In this document: one piece after another, positions 25,684-35,120 of the stretch
Layout: each line of letters begins with the position of its first letter
Numbering within the stretch: position 1 is the stretch's first letter
Assembly (NCBI GenBank): GCA_965226925.1
Contig: CBDDEN010000011.1
Coordinates: 62,001 to 126,000 of the forward strand
Direction of reading: 5' to 3'
Source of the DNA: CBDDCX01 sp965226925
GTDB taxonomy: Bacteria; Gemmatimonadota; Gemmatimonadetes; Longimicrobiales; Gaopeijiaceae
Length of the DNA stretch: 64,000 nucleotides
Position numbers and translations under genes: made by a program
The notes under the pieces: model-generated
What the model was told of the DNA's origin: nothing
What the model saw: only the letters and a program-made list of their open reading frames with translations
The model's database searches: none

Positions 25684-28600
25684 ATGAAGTCTCCCAACCG
25701 AGTTCGGGCTCCGGGGTCGGCAGCGCGCCTGATCACCGCCCTGGTGGCGTGGTCGGCGGTTCTGATCCTTCCGCTCCCCGCTTCGGCCCAGTACTTCGGG
25801 CGGAATAAGGTCCAGTACGAGACCTTCGACTTCAGGATCCTCAAGACACCCCACTTCGACATCCACTTCTACCCCGAAGAGGGCGAGGCCGTCGAGGACG
25901 CGGCGCGCATGGCTGAGCGCTGGTATGAGCGCTTCGCTCGCATGTTCCAGCACGAGTTCGAACGGCCGAAGCCGATCATCCTCTATGCGGACCACCCGGA
26001 CTTCCAACAGACCAACACGCTTCGTGGGACTCTCAGTGAGGGCACGGGCGGTGTCACGGAGTCGTTGAAGAACCGGGTCATCATGCCGCTCACCGGGTCG
26101 TACGCCGACACGGATCACGTTCTCGGCCACGAGTTGGTCCACGCATTCCAGTACAACGTGGCCCAAGGCAGGTCCGGGGCCGGCATTCAAGGTCTGTCAC
26201 TGCTGCCGCTCTGGCTCATCGAAGGGATGGCCGAATACCTCTCGGTGGGACGCGAGGACCCACTGACGGCCATGTGGCTGCGGGACGCGATCCAACGGGA
26301 GGATCTGCCTAGCATCCAGCAGATGACCACGGAGCGTCGCTTCTTTCCCTACCGTTTCGGTCAGGCGCTCTGGGCCTACATCGGTGGCACCTACGGTGAC
26401 GAGCGAGTAATCGATCTGTATCGGCGCTCGCTACGGGTCGGCTGGGAGCCGGCGCTGGAGCAGGTCTTGGGCACCTCGTCGGACAGTCTGTCCATGGAGT
26501 GGCGCGAATCGGTGGAGAATGAATACCTGCCGCTGATGGCGGGACGGCAGGCGCCGGGCGAGTCCGGAGCCTTGCTCCTTTCTCCCGCTACGGGCGCGGG
26601 CAAGCAGAACGTGTCGCCTTCGGTGAGCCCCGACGGGCGGCGCGTCGCGTTCCTTTCCGAGAAAGACCTCTTCGGCATCGATCTCTTCGTGGCCGACGCG
26701 CGCACGGGTAAAATCGAACGCAAGCTGGTGAGCGCGAACGCGGATCCGCACTTCGATGCCCTCCGCTTCATCGACTCCGCCGGTGACTGGTCACCGGACG
26801 GGGAGAAGTTCGTCTTTACGGTGTTCGCCGAGGGTGACAACGAGCTGGCCATCGTAGACGTGAACTCGGGCCGGATCGAGCGGAACATCGACCTCGACGA
26901 GGTCGGGGCCATATCGAGTCCTTCCTGGTCTCCGGACGGACAGTACATCGCCTTTTCGGGCCTGAACGGCGGCGTGAGCGACATCTACCGGTTGGATATC
27001 GAGACGGGCGCCGTCGAGCAGTTGACGAACGACAAGTTTGCCGACTTCCAGCCGACCTGGTCTCCCGACGGCACGAAGATCGCCTTTGTAACCGACCGGG
27101 GAAGCAATACGGACTTCGACGACCTGAGGTACAGCCAACCCCAGATCGGCTTCGTCGACGTCTTGTCCCGGGACGTGGAAGTGCTGGGTCTGTTCGGCAA
27201 CGTGAAGCACATGAACCCGCAGTACGCGCCGGACGGTCGGAGCATCTACTTCGTCTCGGACCAGGACGGCTTCAGCGACATCTACCAGTACGTGTTCGCC
27301 ACGGCCCTCGTCCGCCGCATCACGCGGGTGTCCACGGGGGTGAGTGGAATCACCGGCATGTCCCCGACGCTTTCAGTGGCTCGCGAGGCGGGAACGATCC
27401 TCTTTTCGGTGTTCGATGCCTTCGAGTTCCACGTTTACAGCCTGCAGGCCGGTGAAGCCGACGCGGGCGGCGAACCCGTAACGGCATCGGCCGATCGGCA
27501 GCCTGGCCGGCTCTTGCCGCCGAGCCTGCCCACACGATCGAGCCGCGTGGCCAGCTACCTTGCCGACAAGCAGACCGGGCTCGAACCCATCGGCGTCTAT
27601 CTGGTCGAGAACGCCATAGACTACGACTCGTCGCTCCACCTGGATTTCGTGGGGCAACCGTCACTGGGCGTCGGCACCGATCGTTTCGGGAACTACGTGG
27701 GGGGCGGGGCGTCCGCCTTCTTCAGCGACATGCTGGGAAACCGGTCGCTCGGGCTTGCCGTGCAGGCCAATGGCACCTTCAAGGACATCGGCGGCCAGGC
27801 CTTCTACATCAATCAAGAGAGGCGGCTTAATTGGGGGGCCTCGGCGGGACGCATCCCCTATCTCCAGGGCTTCCAGACGTTCGGTACGGACGCCGACGGC
27901 AATCCGTACATCGGGCTGATTCGGAACCGGATCTTTCTGACCCAGAGCAGCCTGCTCCTCGCCTATCCGTTCTCTACCACCCGACGCGTCGAAGGCAACA
28001 TCGGAGTCCAACGGTGGTCGTTCGACCTCGAGGAGGATCGTTACTTCTTGGGCGCGTTCGGAGCTGTGGGAGCATCCCAACGGATCTCGCTGCCGTCTCG
28101 CGACGCGGTCAATCTGGCTTCGGCCTCGGTCGCTATCGTCGGAGACAACTCGCTCACGGGCTTCACGTCGCCGGTGGACGGGGGCCGCTTCCGGCTCGAG
28201 GTGAACCAAACCGTCGGATCGCTGAACTTCACGTCGCTTGTAGCAGACTTCAGACGTTATCTGAGCCCGACCCGGAACGTGACGTTCGCGGCGCGTGCGC
28301 TTCACTTCGGGCGTTACGGCAATGACCTGGATCCGAACCGGAGCACCGCCACCATCCAGCCGTATTTCCTGGGTTGGGAGACCTTCGTTCGTGGCTATTC
28401 CTATGAGAGTTTCGAGCCGGAGGAGTGCGCCATCACCTCGTTCGAGCCGGGTGCCGTGGCGGGAACATGCGCCGGCTTCGACCGCCTCTTCGGGCACCGA
28501 CTCGCCGTGGCCAATTTCGAAGTGCGTGTACCCGTGCTGGGCACGCCCCAGTTCGGCCTCCTCAACTTCCCCTACCTGCCTACCGAATTCGCGCTGTTCG

Positions 28601-28809
28601 CCGACGCCGGGTTGGCCTGGAACGAGCTGAGTGAAGTCGATTTCGATTGGGAGCGTTCGGGTGGTAAGCGTGTGCCGGTGTTCTCGGTCGGCGCGAGTGC
28701 ACGGGTCAACATATTCGGCTTCCTGATTCTGGAGTCGTATTACGCCATCCCCTTCCAGCGGCCGGACAAGGGAGCCCACTGGGGCTTCGTGCTCGCCCCC
28801 GGCTGGTAG
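25684..28809 (+). CDS. Outer-membrane fusion: HExxH peptidase, WD40/PD40 propeller, BamA/TamA-like barrel
   Basis: A 1041-residue exported protein (signal about 1-36, cut at PASAQ). Residues 45-230 form a peptidase-MA-like domain with the zinc motif HELVHAFQ (H149, E150, H153) and a downstream Glu in IEGMAEYL. Residues about 300-640 carry PD40/TolB-like blades (SPDGRRVAFLSEKD, SPDGQYIAFSG, SPDGTKIAFVTDRG). Residues about 690-1041 are a beta-barrel with an FRLEVNQTVGSLNF strand and a BamA/TamA-type end (FGFLILESYYAIPF, then FVLAPGW). ATG 25684 gives the signal peptide; earlier in-frame codons do not. The 260 bp upstream is shared with the divergent BNR lipoprotein gene and holds no other gene. 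Confidence 0.87.
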   Translation: MKSPNRVRAPGSAARLITALVAWSAVLILPLPASAQYFGRNKVQYETFDFRILKTPHFDIHFYPEEGEAVEDAARMAERWYERFARMFQHEFERPKPIILYADHPDFQQTNTLRGTLSEGTGGVTESLKNRVIMPLTGSYADTDHVLGHELVHAFQYNVAQGRSGAGIQGLSLLPLWLIEGMAEYLSVGREDPLTAMWLRDAIQREDLPSIQQMTTERRFFPYRFGQALWAYIGGTYGDERVIDLYRRSLRVGWEPALEQVLGTSSDSLSMEWRESVENEYLPLMAGRQAPGESGALLLSPATGAGKQNVSPSVSPDGRRVAFLSEKDLFGIDLFVADARTGKIERKLVSANADPHFDALRFIDSAGDWSPDGEKFVFTVFAEGDNELAIVDVNSGRIERNIDLDEVGAISSPSWSPDGQYIAFSGLNGGVSDIYRLDIETGAVEQLTNDKFADFQPTWSPDGTKIAFVTDRGSNTDFDDLRYSQPQIGFVDVLSRDVEVLGLFGNVKHMNPQYAPDGRSIYFVSDQDGFSDIYQYVFATALVRRITRVSTGVSGITGMSPTLSVAREAGTILFSVFDAFEFHVYSLQAGEADAGGEPVTASADRQPGRLLPPSLPTRSSRVASYLADKQTGLEPIGVYLVENAIDYDSSLHLDFVGQPSLGVGTDRFGNYVGGGASAFFSDMLGNRSLGLAVQANGTFKDIGGQAFYINQERRLNWGASAGRIPYLQGFQTFGTDADGNPYIGLIRNRIFLTQSSLLLAYPFSTTRRVEGNIGVQRWSFDLEEDRYFLGAFGAVGASQRISLPSRDAVNLASASVAIVGDNSLTGFTSPVDGGRFRLEVNQTVGSLNFTSLVADFRRYLSPTRNVTFAARALHFGRYGNDLDPNRSTATIQPYFLGWETFVRGYSYESFEPEECAITSFEPGAVAGTCAGFDRLFGHRLAVANFEVRVPVLGTPQFGLLNFPYLPTEFALFADAGLAWNELSEVDFDWERSGGKRVPVFSVGASARVNIFGFLILESYYAIPFQRPDKGAHWGFVLAPGW

Positions 28810-28847
28810 CGCGAGCGAACCGCAATCCGGTCGCTTGGTGCGAAAGA

Positions 28848-28876
28848 GGCCCGGGCTCCGTGCTGGAGCCCGGGCC
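28848..28876. terminator. Bidirectional terminator-like hairpin
   Basis: A perfect 12-bp stem (GGCCCGGGCTCC / GGAGCCCGGGCC) with a GTGCT loop lies between two convergent genes. Weak T runs flank it on both sides (TTCTT on plus, CTCTTT on minus). Confidence 0.7.
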
Positions 28877-28932
28877 TTCTTGCGGTCCCTCGGTCCGGCC
28901 GATCCGACGGCGGACGGGAAACGCCTAGCCTT

Positions 28933-29883
28933 CTAAAAGATCGAGAGGTTGATGTAGCGCCCCGGATTCGCCCGCAGATCCTCGATCAGAAGACGGGCAC
29001 TCGCCGCGGCTGCGTTCAGGCTGACGTATAACGAGTCGTTCACCGAGAGCTGGCCAAGCGTGCCCTCTCCCCGCTCCATTCGACCCAACACGGTCTCGAG
29101 AGCTTCCGCGGCACGATCGAAGCGGGTGGAGGTGGCCCGGAGGCTACCCATGAGAGAGTCGGCCTGGGACACCGTACTGGAAATGTCCTCCTTGAACTCG
29201 GGGCCGGTGACATCGGCCAGCCCGTCGGCCGCGCGGTTCAACGATCCGATGAGGTCTTCGAGTTCGTCGCTCTGCGACCCCATGAGGTCGGCGAGCTCGT
29301 CCAGAACGATCCGGAGGTTCTGAGCGCTGCCACCCACCGCGTCGATGGTCGAGTCCGACAAGAGCGCGGTCACCTGGTCGAGGAACCGCCCCCCCTTCAC
29401 GCCCAATGCCTCGGTGTCGTCCAGCAGACCCTTCATCGCCGTCCCCGGAAGCGACGCATTCGCGGCGAAGTACCCCGGTCCCTCACCCGGGACGATCATG
29501 ACCGTCTTGGGAGACATTAGACCCGGGCTCACGAGCTCGGTCACCGACCCGACCGGAATCCGCCATTGGCCCTCGACCTCGAGGATCACGACGACGTCCT
29601 CCGAGCCGGGTTCAAGACCGAAATCGTGCACCCGCCCAATGTTCACGCCACGCATCTGGACAGGATCGCCCTTGCGAAGTCCCATCACGTTATCGACGGT
29701 GGTCGTGATTTTGTAGCGCCCTCGAAAGGTCGCGGGGTCCGTCAGGAGGAACAGCAAGTAGATGGTCGCGGCGAGGCCGACGAGCACGAACAACCCGAGC
29801 CGGACGTCCCGTCTGCCAGCCTGCGCCGGGATGGCTAACTCGATCTCCTGGTCCGTAGGGCCTTGGTCGTTCTGTGTCTCCAA
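28933..29883 (-). CDS. mlaD: MlaD family MCE lipid-binding protein
   Basis: A 316-residue MCE protein. One N-terminal helix (LGLFVLVGLAATIYLLFLL) anchors it. The MCE domain follows at about residues 45-125 (GLRKGDPVQMRGVNIGRV, VGSVTELVSPGLMSP). Long predicted coiled-coil and helical regions reach the C-terminus (LADLMGSQSDELEDLIGSL). It binds phospholipid in the Mla transport complex. It is last in the operon, 46 nt after mlaF. Confidence 0.88.
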   Translation of the reverse strand: METQNDQGPTDQEIELAIPAQAGRRDVRLGLFVLVGLAATIYLLFLLTDPATFRGRYKITTTVDNVMGLRKGDPVQMRGVNIGRVHDFGLEPGSEDVVVILEVEGQWRIPVGSVTELVSPGLMSPKTVMIVPGEGPGYFAANASLPGTAMKGLLDDTEALGVKGGRFLDQVTALLSDSTIDAVGGSAQNLRIVLDELADLMGSQSDELEDLIGSLNRAADGLADVTGPEFKEDISSTVSQADSLMGSLRATSTRFDRAAEALETVLGRMERGEGTLGQLSVNDSLYVSLNAAAASARLLIEDLRANPGRYINLSIF

Positions 29884-29929
29884 TGGATACTCCTGTATGT
29901 CTAGAAGGCTACTGAAGAAATACAGCCCT

Positions 29930-30721
29930 CTAGCTGACTACCAACGTGTCTAATGCCGCCGTTGCGGCGGCCCGATCACTGAACGCCTTCACAACCGGAT
30001 CGTCACTCACCCTGAACGCCTCGGGCGTTCCGCAGAAGCGCAACCTTCCACCCTCGAGCATGGCGACCCGGTCGCACATCTCCAGTCCGCCCTCGACGTC
30101 GTGCGTGACCAGAAGCGACGTCGTATTGAGCTCATCGGAAAGACGCGTGATCAGCCTCTCGATGGCCGCCGTGTTGACGGGGTCGAGCCCGGTGGTGGGC
30201 TCGTCCCACAGCAGGATCTCCGGGCGGCCCGCTATGGCCCTGGCGATCCCCACACGTTTCTTCATCCCCCCCGACAACTCCGCGGGAAGTTTCCCCAACA
30301 CCTGACTCGGATCGAGCTTGACCAGTTCAAGCGACTCCCAGGCTCGACGCTTGACTTCCGCACGGCTCATCGTCCGTAGAATCTTTTCCGAAATACCAAT
30401 CTCGACGTTCTCGAAAACCGTGAGCGAATCGAAGAGAGCCGCGTACTGAAACACGTATCCGACCTTTTCACGAAGACGTTCCACGGATCTGCGATCCCCG
30501 AAAAAAACAGAATCGCCGCCCACTCGTACGTCGCCCTGATCCGGTGTAACCAGCGCCAGCGTGGTCTTGAGGAGCACGCTCTTGCCGGTACCCGAGGGAC
30601 CGAAAAGGGCGAACATCTCACCCTTCTGAACCGAGAGGCTCACACCCGAAAGTACCGGAGCGTCGAACGCCTTGTGGACGTCCAGGTACTCGATGACCGG
30701 GCCGGATCCGTTGTGTGGCAC
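29930..30721 (-). CDS. mlaF: MlaF ABC-transporter ATPase
   Basis: A 263-residue ATPase with Walker A GPSGTGKSVLLK, signature LSGGMKKRVGIARAI, Walker B ILLWDEPTTGLDPV and a switch H in LLVTHDVEGGLE. The signature LSGGMKKR is characteristic of the MlaF/Ttg2A group. It powers lipid transport across the envelope with MlaE and MlaD and lies 9 nt after mlaE. Confidence 0.92.
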   Translation of the reverse strand: MPHNGSGPVIEYLDVHKAFDAPVLSGVSLSVQKGEMFALFGPSGTGKSVLLKTTLALVTPDQGDVRVGGDSVFFGDRRSVERLREKVGYVFQYAALFDSLTVFENVEIGISEKILRTMSRAEVKRRAWESLELVKLDPSQVLGKLPAELSGGMKKRVGIARAIAGRPEILLWDEPTTGLDPVNTAAIERLITRLSDELNTTSLLVTHDVEGGLEMCDRVAMLEGGRLRFCGTPEAFRVSDDPVVKAFSDRAAATAALDTLVVS

Positions 30722-30730
30722 AGCCGTCCC

Positions 30731-31516
30731 CTACTGAAGGAAGAGTGGAGGGAACATGGCGTCGATGATCAGGATCGTCAGCGTCATGAACACGACCGAC
30801 TGCGTAGTGGTCCGGCCTACACCCTCCGCGCCCCCAGACGTTCGCAGGCCCATGTGGATCGCGATGACCGGGATTGCCGCGCCGAACACAAAAGCCTTCA
30901 GGAGCGAGTAGAACAGGTCGTAGGAATGCCAGAAGAGCCGTGCTCCATAGAAGAACGTCTCCGCACCCAACCCCAGGGTGAACTGAGCGGACACCATTCC
31001 GGTGAGAATCCCGACCACGTTGGCCATGGCGACGAGCAGCGGCATGGAGATCATCAGGGCCAGGACTCGCGGGGCCGCCAGAATTTCGACCGGGTCGCGA
31101 CCCACGGAGTAGAGCGCGTCGATCTGCTCGGAGACCTTCATCGTACCCAACTCGGCGGTGATGCGAGCACCGACACGGCCCACCATGACGATAGCCGTCA
31201 GGACGGGTCCCATCTCGAGGATCACGCTCTCCACGACCACCGAGCCCATCACGTACAGGGGCAGGTTGCTCTGCATCTGATAGCCGCCCTGCTGACTGGT
31301 TACGACTCCGATCAACCCGGCGGCCACCAATACGATCGGGATGCTCTGAATGCCCATGACATAGACCTGTCGCATCACGTCACGCCGCGACACACGGAAG
31401 CGAGCGACGGCAACGCCCATGCCCCAGACCAGGAGCCCCAACTGCCCTGCATGTTCGGCCACCGACCGGGATACGCGACCCACGCGGGCCACCATCCCCA
31501 TAAGAGGCTCGAACAT
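30731..31516 (-). CDS. mlaE: MlaE family ABC-transporter permease
   Basis: A permease of about 261 residues starting MFEPLMGMVARVGRV at 31516, with six membrane segments. It has GVVTSQQGGYQMQ, LEMGPVLTAIVMVGRVGARI and TAELGTMKVSEQIDAL, the core of the MlaE family. An open frame extends to 31699 but is non-native: it lies in the divergent promoter region and is basic. An ATG at 31501 is an alternative start. Confidence 0.9.
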   Translation of the reverse strand: MFEPLMGMVARVGRVSRSVAEHAGQLGLLVWGMGVAVARFRVSRRDVMRQVYVMGIQSIPIVLVAAGLIGVVTSQQGGYQMQSNLPLYVMGSVVVESVILEMGPVLTAIVMVGRVGARITAELGTMKVSEQIDALYSVGRDPVEILAAPRVLALMISMPLLVAMANVVGILTGMVSAQFTLGLGAETFFYGARLFWHSYDLFYSLLKAFVFGAAIPVIAIHMGLRTSGGAEGVGRTTTQSVVFMTLTILIIDAMFPPLFLQ

Positions 31517-31711
31517 GCGAGGTACCAGAGAGGATTCGCGGCTCACGGAGCTCCGAAATGTCAGGATGAGGGGCACTTTTCGGCCAAGAGAGAGGCGCAA
31601 AAGGTTCGGGCATTTCGGCTTGAAAATCAAGGAGTCGGCCCCGACCTGCTCGCGAAGGATCGGCCCGAGCGTTACAGTGCCGAGCGCTCGCGATTTCAAG
31701 CCAGGAAAACC

Positions 31712-32723
31712 ATGATTCGTCTCAATTTAAGGGCCAGCCTCCTCTTCACATTCGGGTTCATCGCATCGTTTGGAGGGAAGTCTGTAGGCGCCCAGTCGCC
31801 GGATGCGGCACAAGAGCTTCAGGCGATCTTCGCAAACCCCGCGGTGCAGCAAGCGCTGGAGCGTCTCGAGACCGACGACGCCGAAACCATGCGCACCCTC
31901 ATGACCCTGACCGAGATCCCGGCTCCCCCATTCGCCGAACAAGCGCGGGGCCTGGCCTTTCGAGACATGCTGGTCGAGGCTGGAGTCGATTCGGTGTATG
32001 TCGACGACGTGGGGAACGTCATCGCCCTGGGGCGTGGCTCAGGCGGTCCGGGGGCCGCAGCCCCCCGATAGACAGCTTCATCTCGATCGACGGCCTCAGT
32101 GACACGCGAGTGACGCACCAGGGGCTGGGGTCGCACCGTTACCTGGTCACGTTCACCGGCCCCGGTGGGCACTCGTGGGGTGCCTTCGGCCTGCTGAACC
32201 CAGCGCAAGTAATGGGTCGGGCGACCCATTACTTCGATCTCGCCGCGGACGCGTACACCCGAAGCGGCGCGAAAACGAGTTACAATGTGGGCGTCGTCAC
32301 CGGTGGCACTTCGGTGAACTCGATTCCCTTCGAGGTGTCCATGCAGGTCGACATGCGCTCCGAAAGCCAAGAGCGGCTCATGGTGATCGACACCTTGTTT
32401 CATCGGTCCATTCGCCGAGCGGTCACTGAAATGAACGCGAGCCGCCGTTCCGGACCGGCCGTCTCGGTGGAAATCAAGATGATCGGAGACCGGCCCTCGG
32501 GCGAGGTCGCAGAAAGTGATCCTCTCGTGCGGCGGGCCGTCGCTCGGCCGACGCGAACATCCCGATCTCCCTCGGAGTACCGGCCATCACCATCGGGGGC
32601 GGCGGAAGGGGAGGCGGCGCACATGCGCCCGGCGAGTGGTTCATCAACGAGAATGGACCCAGGGGAATCCAACGGGCGCTGCTCATCCTCGTCGCCCAGG
32701 CGGGACTGGCCCCCATCAGTTAG
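31712..32723 (+). pseudogene. Decayed M20 family metallopeptidase
   Basis: The start is intact: ATG 31712 behind AGGA, a signal peptide, then LMTLTEIPAPPFAEQARG and VDDVGNVIALGRGSGGPG. A stop (TAG 32069) cuts the frame. A second frame resumes with IDSFISIDGLSDTRVTHQGL, then SHRYLVTFTGPGGHSWGAF and TGGTSVNSIPFE. A third frame resumes after about 32545 with ANIPISLGVPAITIGGGG and NENGPRGIQRALLILVAQAG, ending at TAG 32721. The missing middle includes the usual metal ligands and catalytic acidic residues, so two internal deletions have destroyed activity. Normal M20 peptidases have about 420 residues. Confidence 0.82.
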
Positions 32724-32828
32724 TCTGACGCTCGCGCGGCTCGAGTGACCCTTCTGACGCTCGCGGCCAAGCGATGACCTGGACAACCGTAACCGTCACG
32801 CGGAGTCCACCCTGCAGAAGAGGTCGAA

Positions 32829-33701
32829 ATGACACAGCCAAGGCAACGAGACGGCACGGTCTTCTCGAGGGGGCTTGCTCTCGCAACTCTACTGGTTCTG
32901 GGATGCGGTGCCCCGGCCGACGACACCCGTGACCCGTCGACCGCCGCCGGGACGACGGTCCAACAAGGGGACACGCTACCGTCTGCCGTCTGGGGGCGGG
33001 CGGCTCCTCCGTCGGGCGAAGCCGTCTCCTACTTCGACGGCGACGGGGCCGCGGTGGGGTACCTGGCGGTACCCGAGGGTGAAGGCCCCTTCCCCGCAGT
33101 GATTCTCATCCACGAGTGGAACGGGCTCGTCGATCGTATTCGCCAGGTCGCGGACGCCATGGCCGCGGAGGGGTACGTGGCCCTGGCCGCCGACCTGTAC
33201 TCCGGACGTACCGGGGCGAGCCGCGAGGAAAACGTGGTCCTGATGCAAGTGGCGCAAGGCAACATGGAGCGCACGATCGCGAACCTCGATGCCGCGGCGC
33301 GTTTCCTGCGGTCCCGCGACGACGTGACGGGACGCATCGCGTCCATGGGGTGGTGCTTCGGGGGAGGGATTGCCCTGAGCTACGCGCTCGGCGGCGAGCA
33401 GCACGAAGGCACGGCGATCTTCTATGGCAGCTTGGTGACCGATCCCGACGTCCTGGCGTCGGTACAGCACGAGATCTACGGCACGTTCGCCGAGATGGAC
33501 GGCGGCATTCCACCTGAAACCGTAGAGCAGTTCGTGGGGGCGCTTCAGTCCGCAGGCGTCCAGAACGACGTCCACGTCTACGACGCGGTAAACCACGGCT
33601 TCTGGCTCCGTGTGGAGGAGAATGCCGAGCTGCGCGAAGCGCCGGCCCTGGACGCCTGGCGGCGCCTGCGGGCCTATCTGCAGCGGACACTGGGCGACTG
33701 A
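32829..33701 (+). CDS. Dienelactone hydrolase-family lipoprotein
   Basis: A 290-residue alpha/beta hydrolase with a lipoprotein signal (ATLLVLGCG). It shows AVPEGEGPFPAVILIHEWNG, the nucleophile motif SMGWCFGGG (Cys as in dienelactone hydrolase), FAEMDGGIPP with the Asp, and the His in VNHGFWLRV. Substrate unknown; the cysteine nucleophile separates it from ordinary esterases. It starts 105 nt after the M20 remnant and converges with the next gene. Confidence 0.85.
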   Translation: MTQPRQRDGTVFSRGLALATLLVLGCGAPADDTRDPSTAAGTTVQQGDTLPSAVWGRAAPPSGEAVSYFDGDGAAVGYLAVPEGEGPFPAVILIHEWNGLVDRIRQVADAMAAEGYVALAADLYSGRTGASREENVVLMQVAQGNMERTIANLDAAARFLRSRDDVTGRIASMGWCFGGGIALSYALGGEQHEGTAIFYGSLVTDPDVLASVQHEIYGTFAEMDGGIPPETVEQFVGALQSAGVQNDVHVYDAVNHGFWLRVEENAELREAPALDAWRRLRAYLQRTLGD

Positions 33702-33780
33702 GTGCATGCGGTCGGACGCGCCTCCGCCGATGGATACTGGGCAGACCGATCGTATGGAGCCGGTGCGGGTCCCTTAGCGG

Positions 33781-34857
33781 TCAGTTCCTTCGGGCCGTGC
33801 CGGCGAAATCCCGGCGCAGCGGCAACGCCGGCACCGAATCACCCGGGGCTACGAGCCAATCCTCGAAGCGTTGATAGCGCTGTAGGTACTCACCCCCCGG
33901 CACTTCCCGCCAAACGATGGATTCGCTCGGTAGTAGATAGGCCTGCTGGTGACGGGAGAGCAGAGGAGCGAAGACCGCTCGCCCACCCGCGTGTTCCACC
34001 GGATCGGGTGTCTTGAAAAGCCACTCGATCGAACGGAATGTCGTGTCCCTCGCCAGGGCTAGGGTCCCCTTGATGCTCGGCTTGTTGTCCTTCTTGGGAC
34101 AGTACGCGAGCGTCCAGCCCTCGGGGCCTTCGTACTCCACCACGAGCCGGTGCCGTTCCCCGAAAAGGTCGTCGACGAAGTGTGGGGCGAAGTCCGCGTC
34201 CAGAGGTGCATACACCCACGAGTCATACGGGCGGGCACCGTCGGTGCGCCGGACCTTGAACGCGTACCCGTCGCGCTCGATGCGCCGACTCCAGCTGAAC
34301 CTGAGCAGCGAGGACGATCCGCGTTGACTCAGAGCGAGCGACGGCAGATCGAGAGGCCCCAGCTTGGAGAGTGGCACCACGGTGTCTGCTTCGGCCAGGT
34401 AAGTGGCCACTCCGAGCGTGTCCATCAGGCCGTGATACTTCAGCCGGGCGAGCTGCCACAACTCCCTCGCCAGAGCGTCGTCGCGCCCCATCGCACAGGT
34501 GGCTTCTTCCGTGGTGACCAAGAGTCCCTCGAGCATCAGAGGCGCCTCTTCGAGCTGAATTGAATAGTCGTCGACATCCGCCTCGACGATGACACTCAGC
34601 GTCTTGAATCCCAGTCCGCCTACCTGAAGCCTCCCGGCCTGGAACGCGATGCTCTCGGGAAAAAAGAAGCGCCCGTTGGCGTCGGTCAGACGGGCCGCGA
34701 TACGCCGACTGTCTGTCCAGACCTCGATGGAAACGCCCTCGAGCGGGATGCCGCCTCGCGCCGTCACGACACCCCTGATCTGGGCGGAAGCCCCCGCGGC
34801 CCAAAAGGCCGAAGCTACGAGGGTGAGCATCAAGGCCCTATCGATGTGCCTACTCAC
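33781..34857 (-). CDS. Secreted CarboxypepD_reg-like domain protein
   Basis: A 358-residue exported protein (signal ending AAGASAQ). Residues 27-110 form a carboxypeptidase-regulatory-like beta-sandwich (IRGVVTARGGIPLEGVSIEV, RLTDANGRFFFPE). The rest has no recognised domain but includes ATCAMGRDDALARELWQLA and RFSWSRRIERDGYAF. It resembles substrate-binding or surface modules of Gemmatimonadota. It converges with the hydrolase. Confidence 0.75.
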   Translation of the reverse strand: MSRHIDRALMLTLVASAFWAAGASAQIRGVVTARGGIPLEGVSIEVWTDSRRIAARLTDANGRFFFPESIAFQAGRLQVGGLGFKTLSVIVEADVDDYSIQLEEAPLMLEGLLVTTEEATCAMGRDDALARELWQLARLKYHGLMDTLGVATYLAEADTVVPLSKLGPLDLPSLALSQRGSSSLLRFSWSRRIERDGYAFKVRRTDGARPYDSWVYAPLDADFAPHFVDDLFGERHRLVVEYEGPEGWTLAYCPKKDNKPSIKGTLALARDTTFRSIEWLFKTPDPVEHAGGRAVFAPLLSRHQQAYLLPSESIVWREVPGGEYLQRYQRFEDWLVAPGDSVPALPLRRDFAGTARRN

Positions 34858-35120
34858 ATGACTCTCCGGTCCTGCGTTGGCCGGTCCGCTGAAGTAGCGG
34901 CGTAGCCTCTCTATGTTGTATCGACCCGCAGGCGGCAGGTTCCCGCAGAGCCGCCTACGTTGCCCTTACACAGACGACGGGGGATCGTCTCGATAACTCG
35001 GACGACCCCCCCGTCGGTTTCCGTTAAACCCGGGCCCATCGAGGCTCAGAGGATCGGCCCCTCCTGCGCCGAACCGTAGAAGATCCCGTTGAACAGCAGG
35101 GGAAACGCGGCGTGGGACTG

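Noticed and set aside
30674..32071. Long plus-strand frame overlapping mlaE and the M20 start
   Set aside because: Most of it is antisense to mlaF/mlaE; only the last part from 31712 matches a protein family.
34969..35024. GC hairpin after the M14 gene as a terminator
   Set aside because: The arms pair partly, but there is no T run on either strand.
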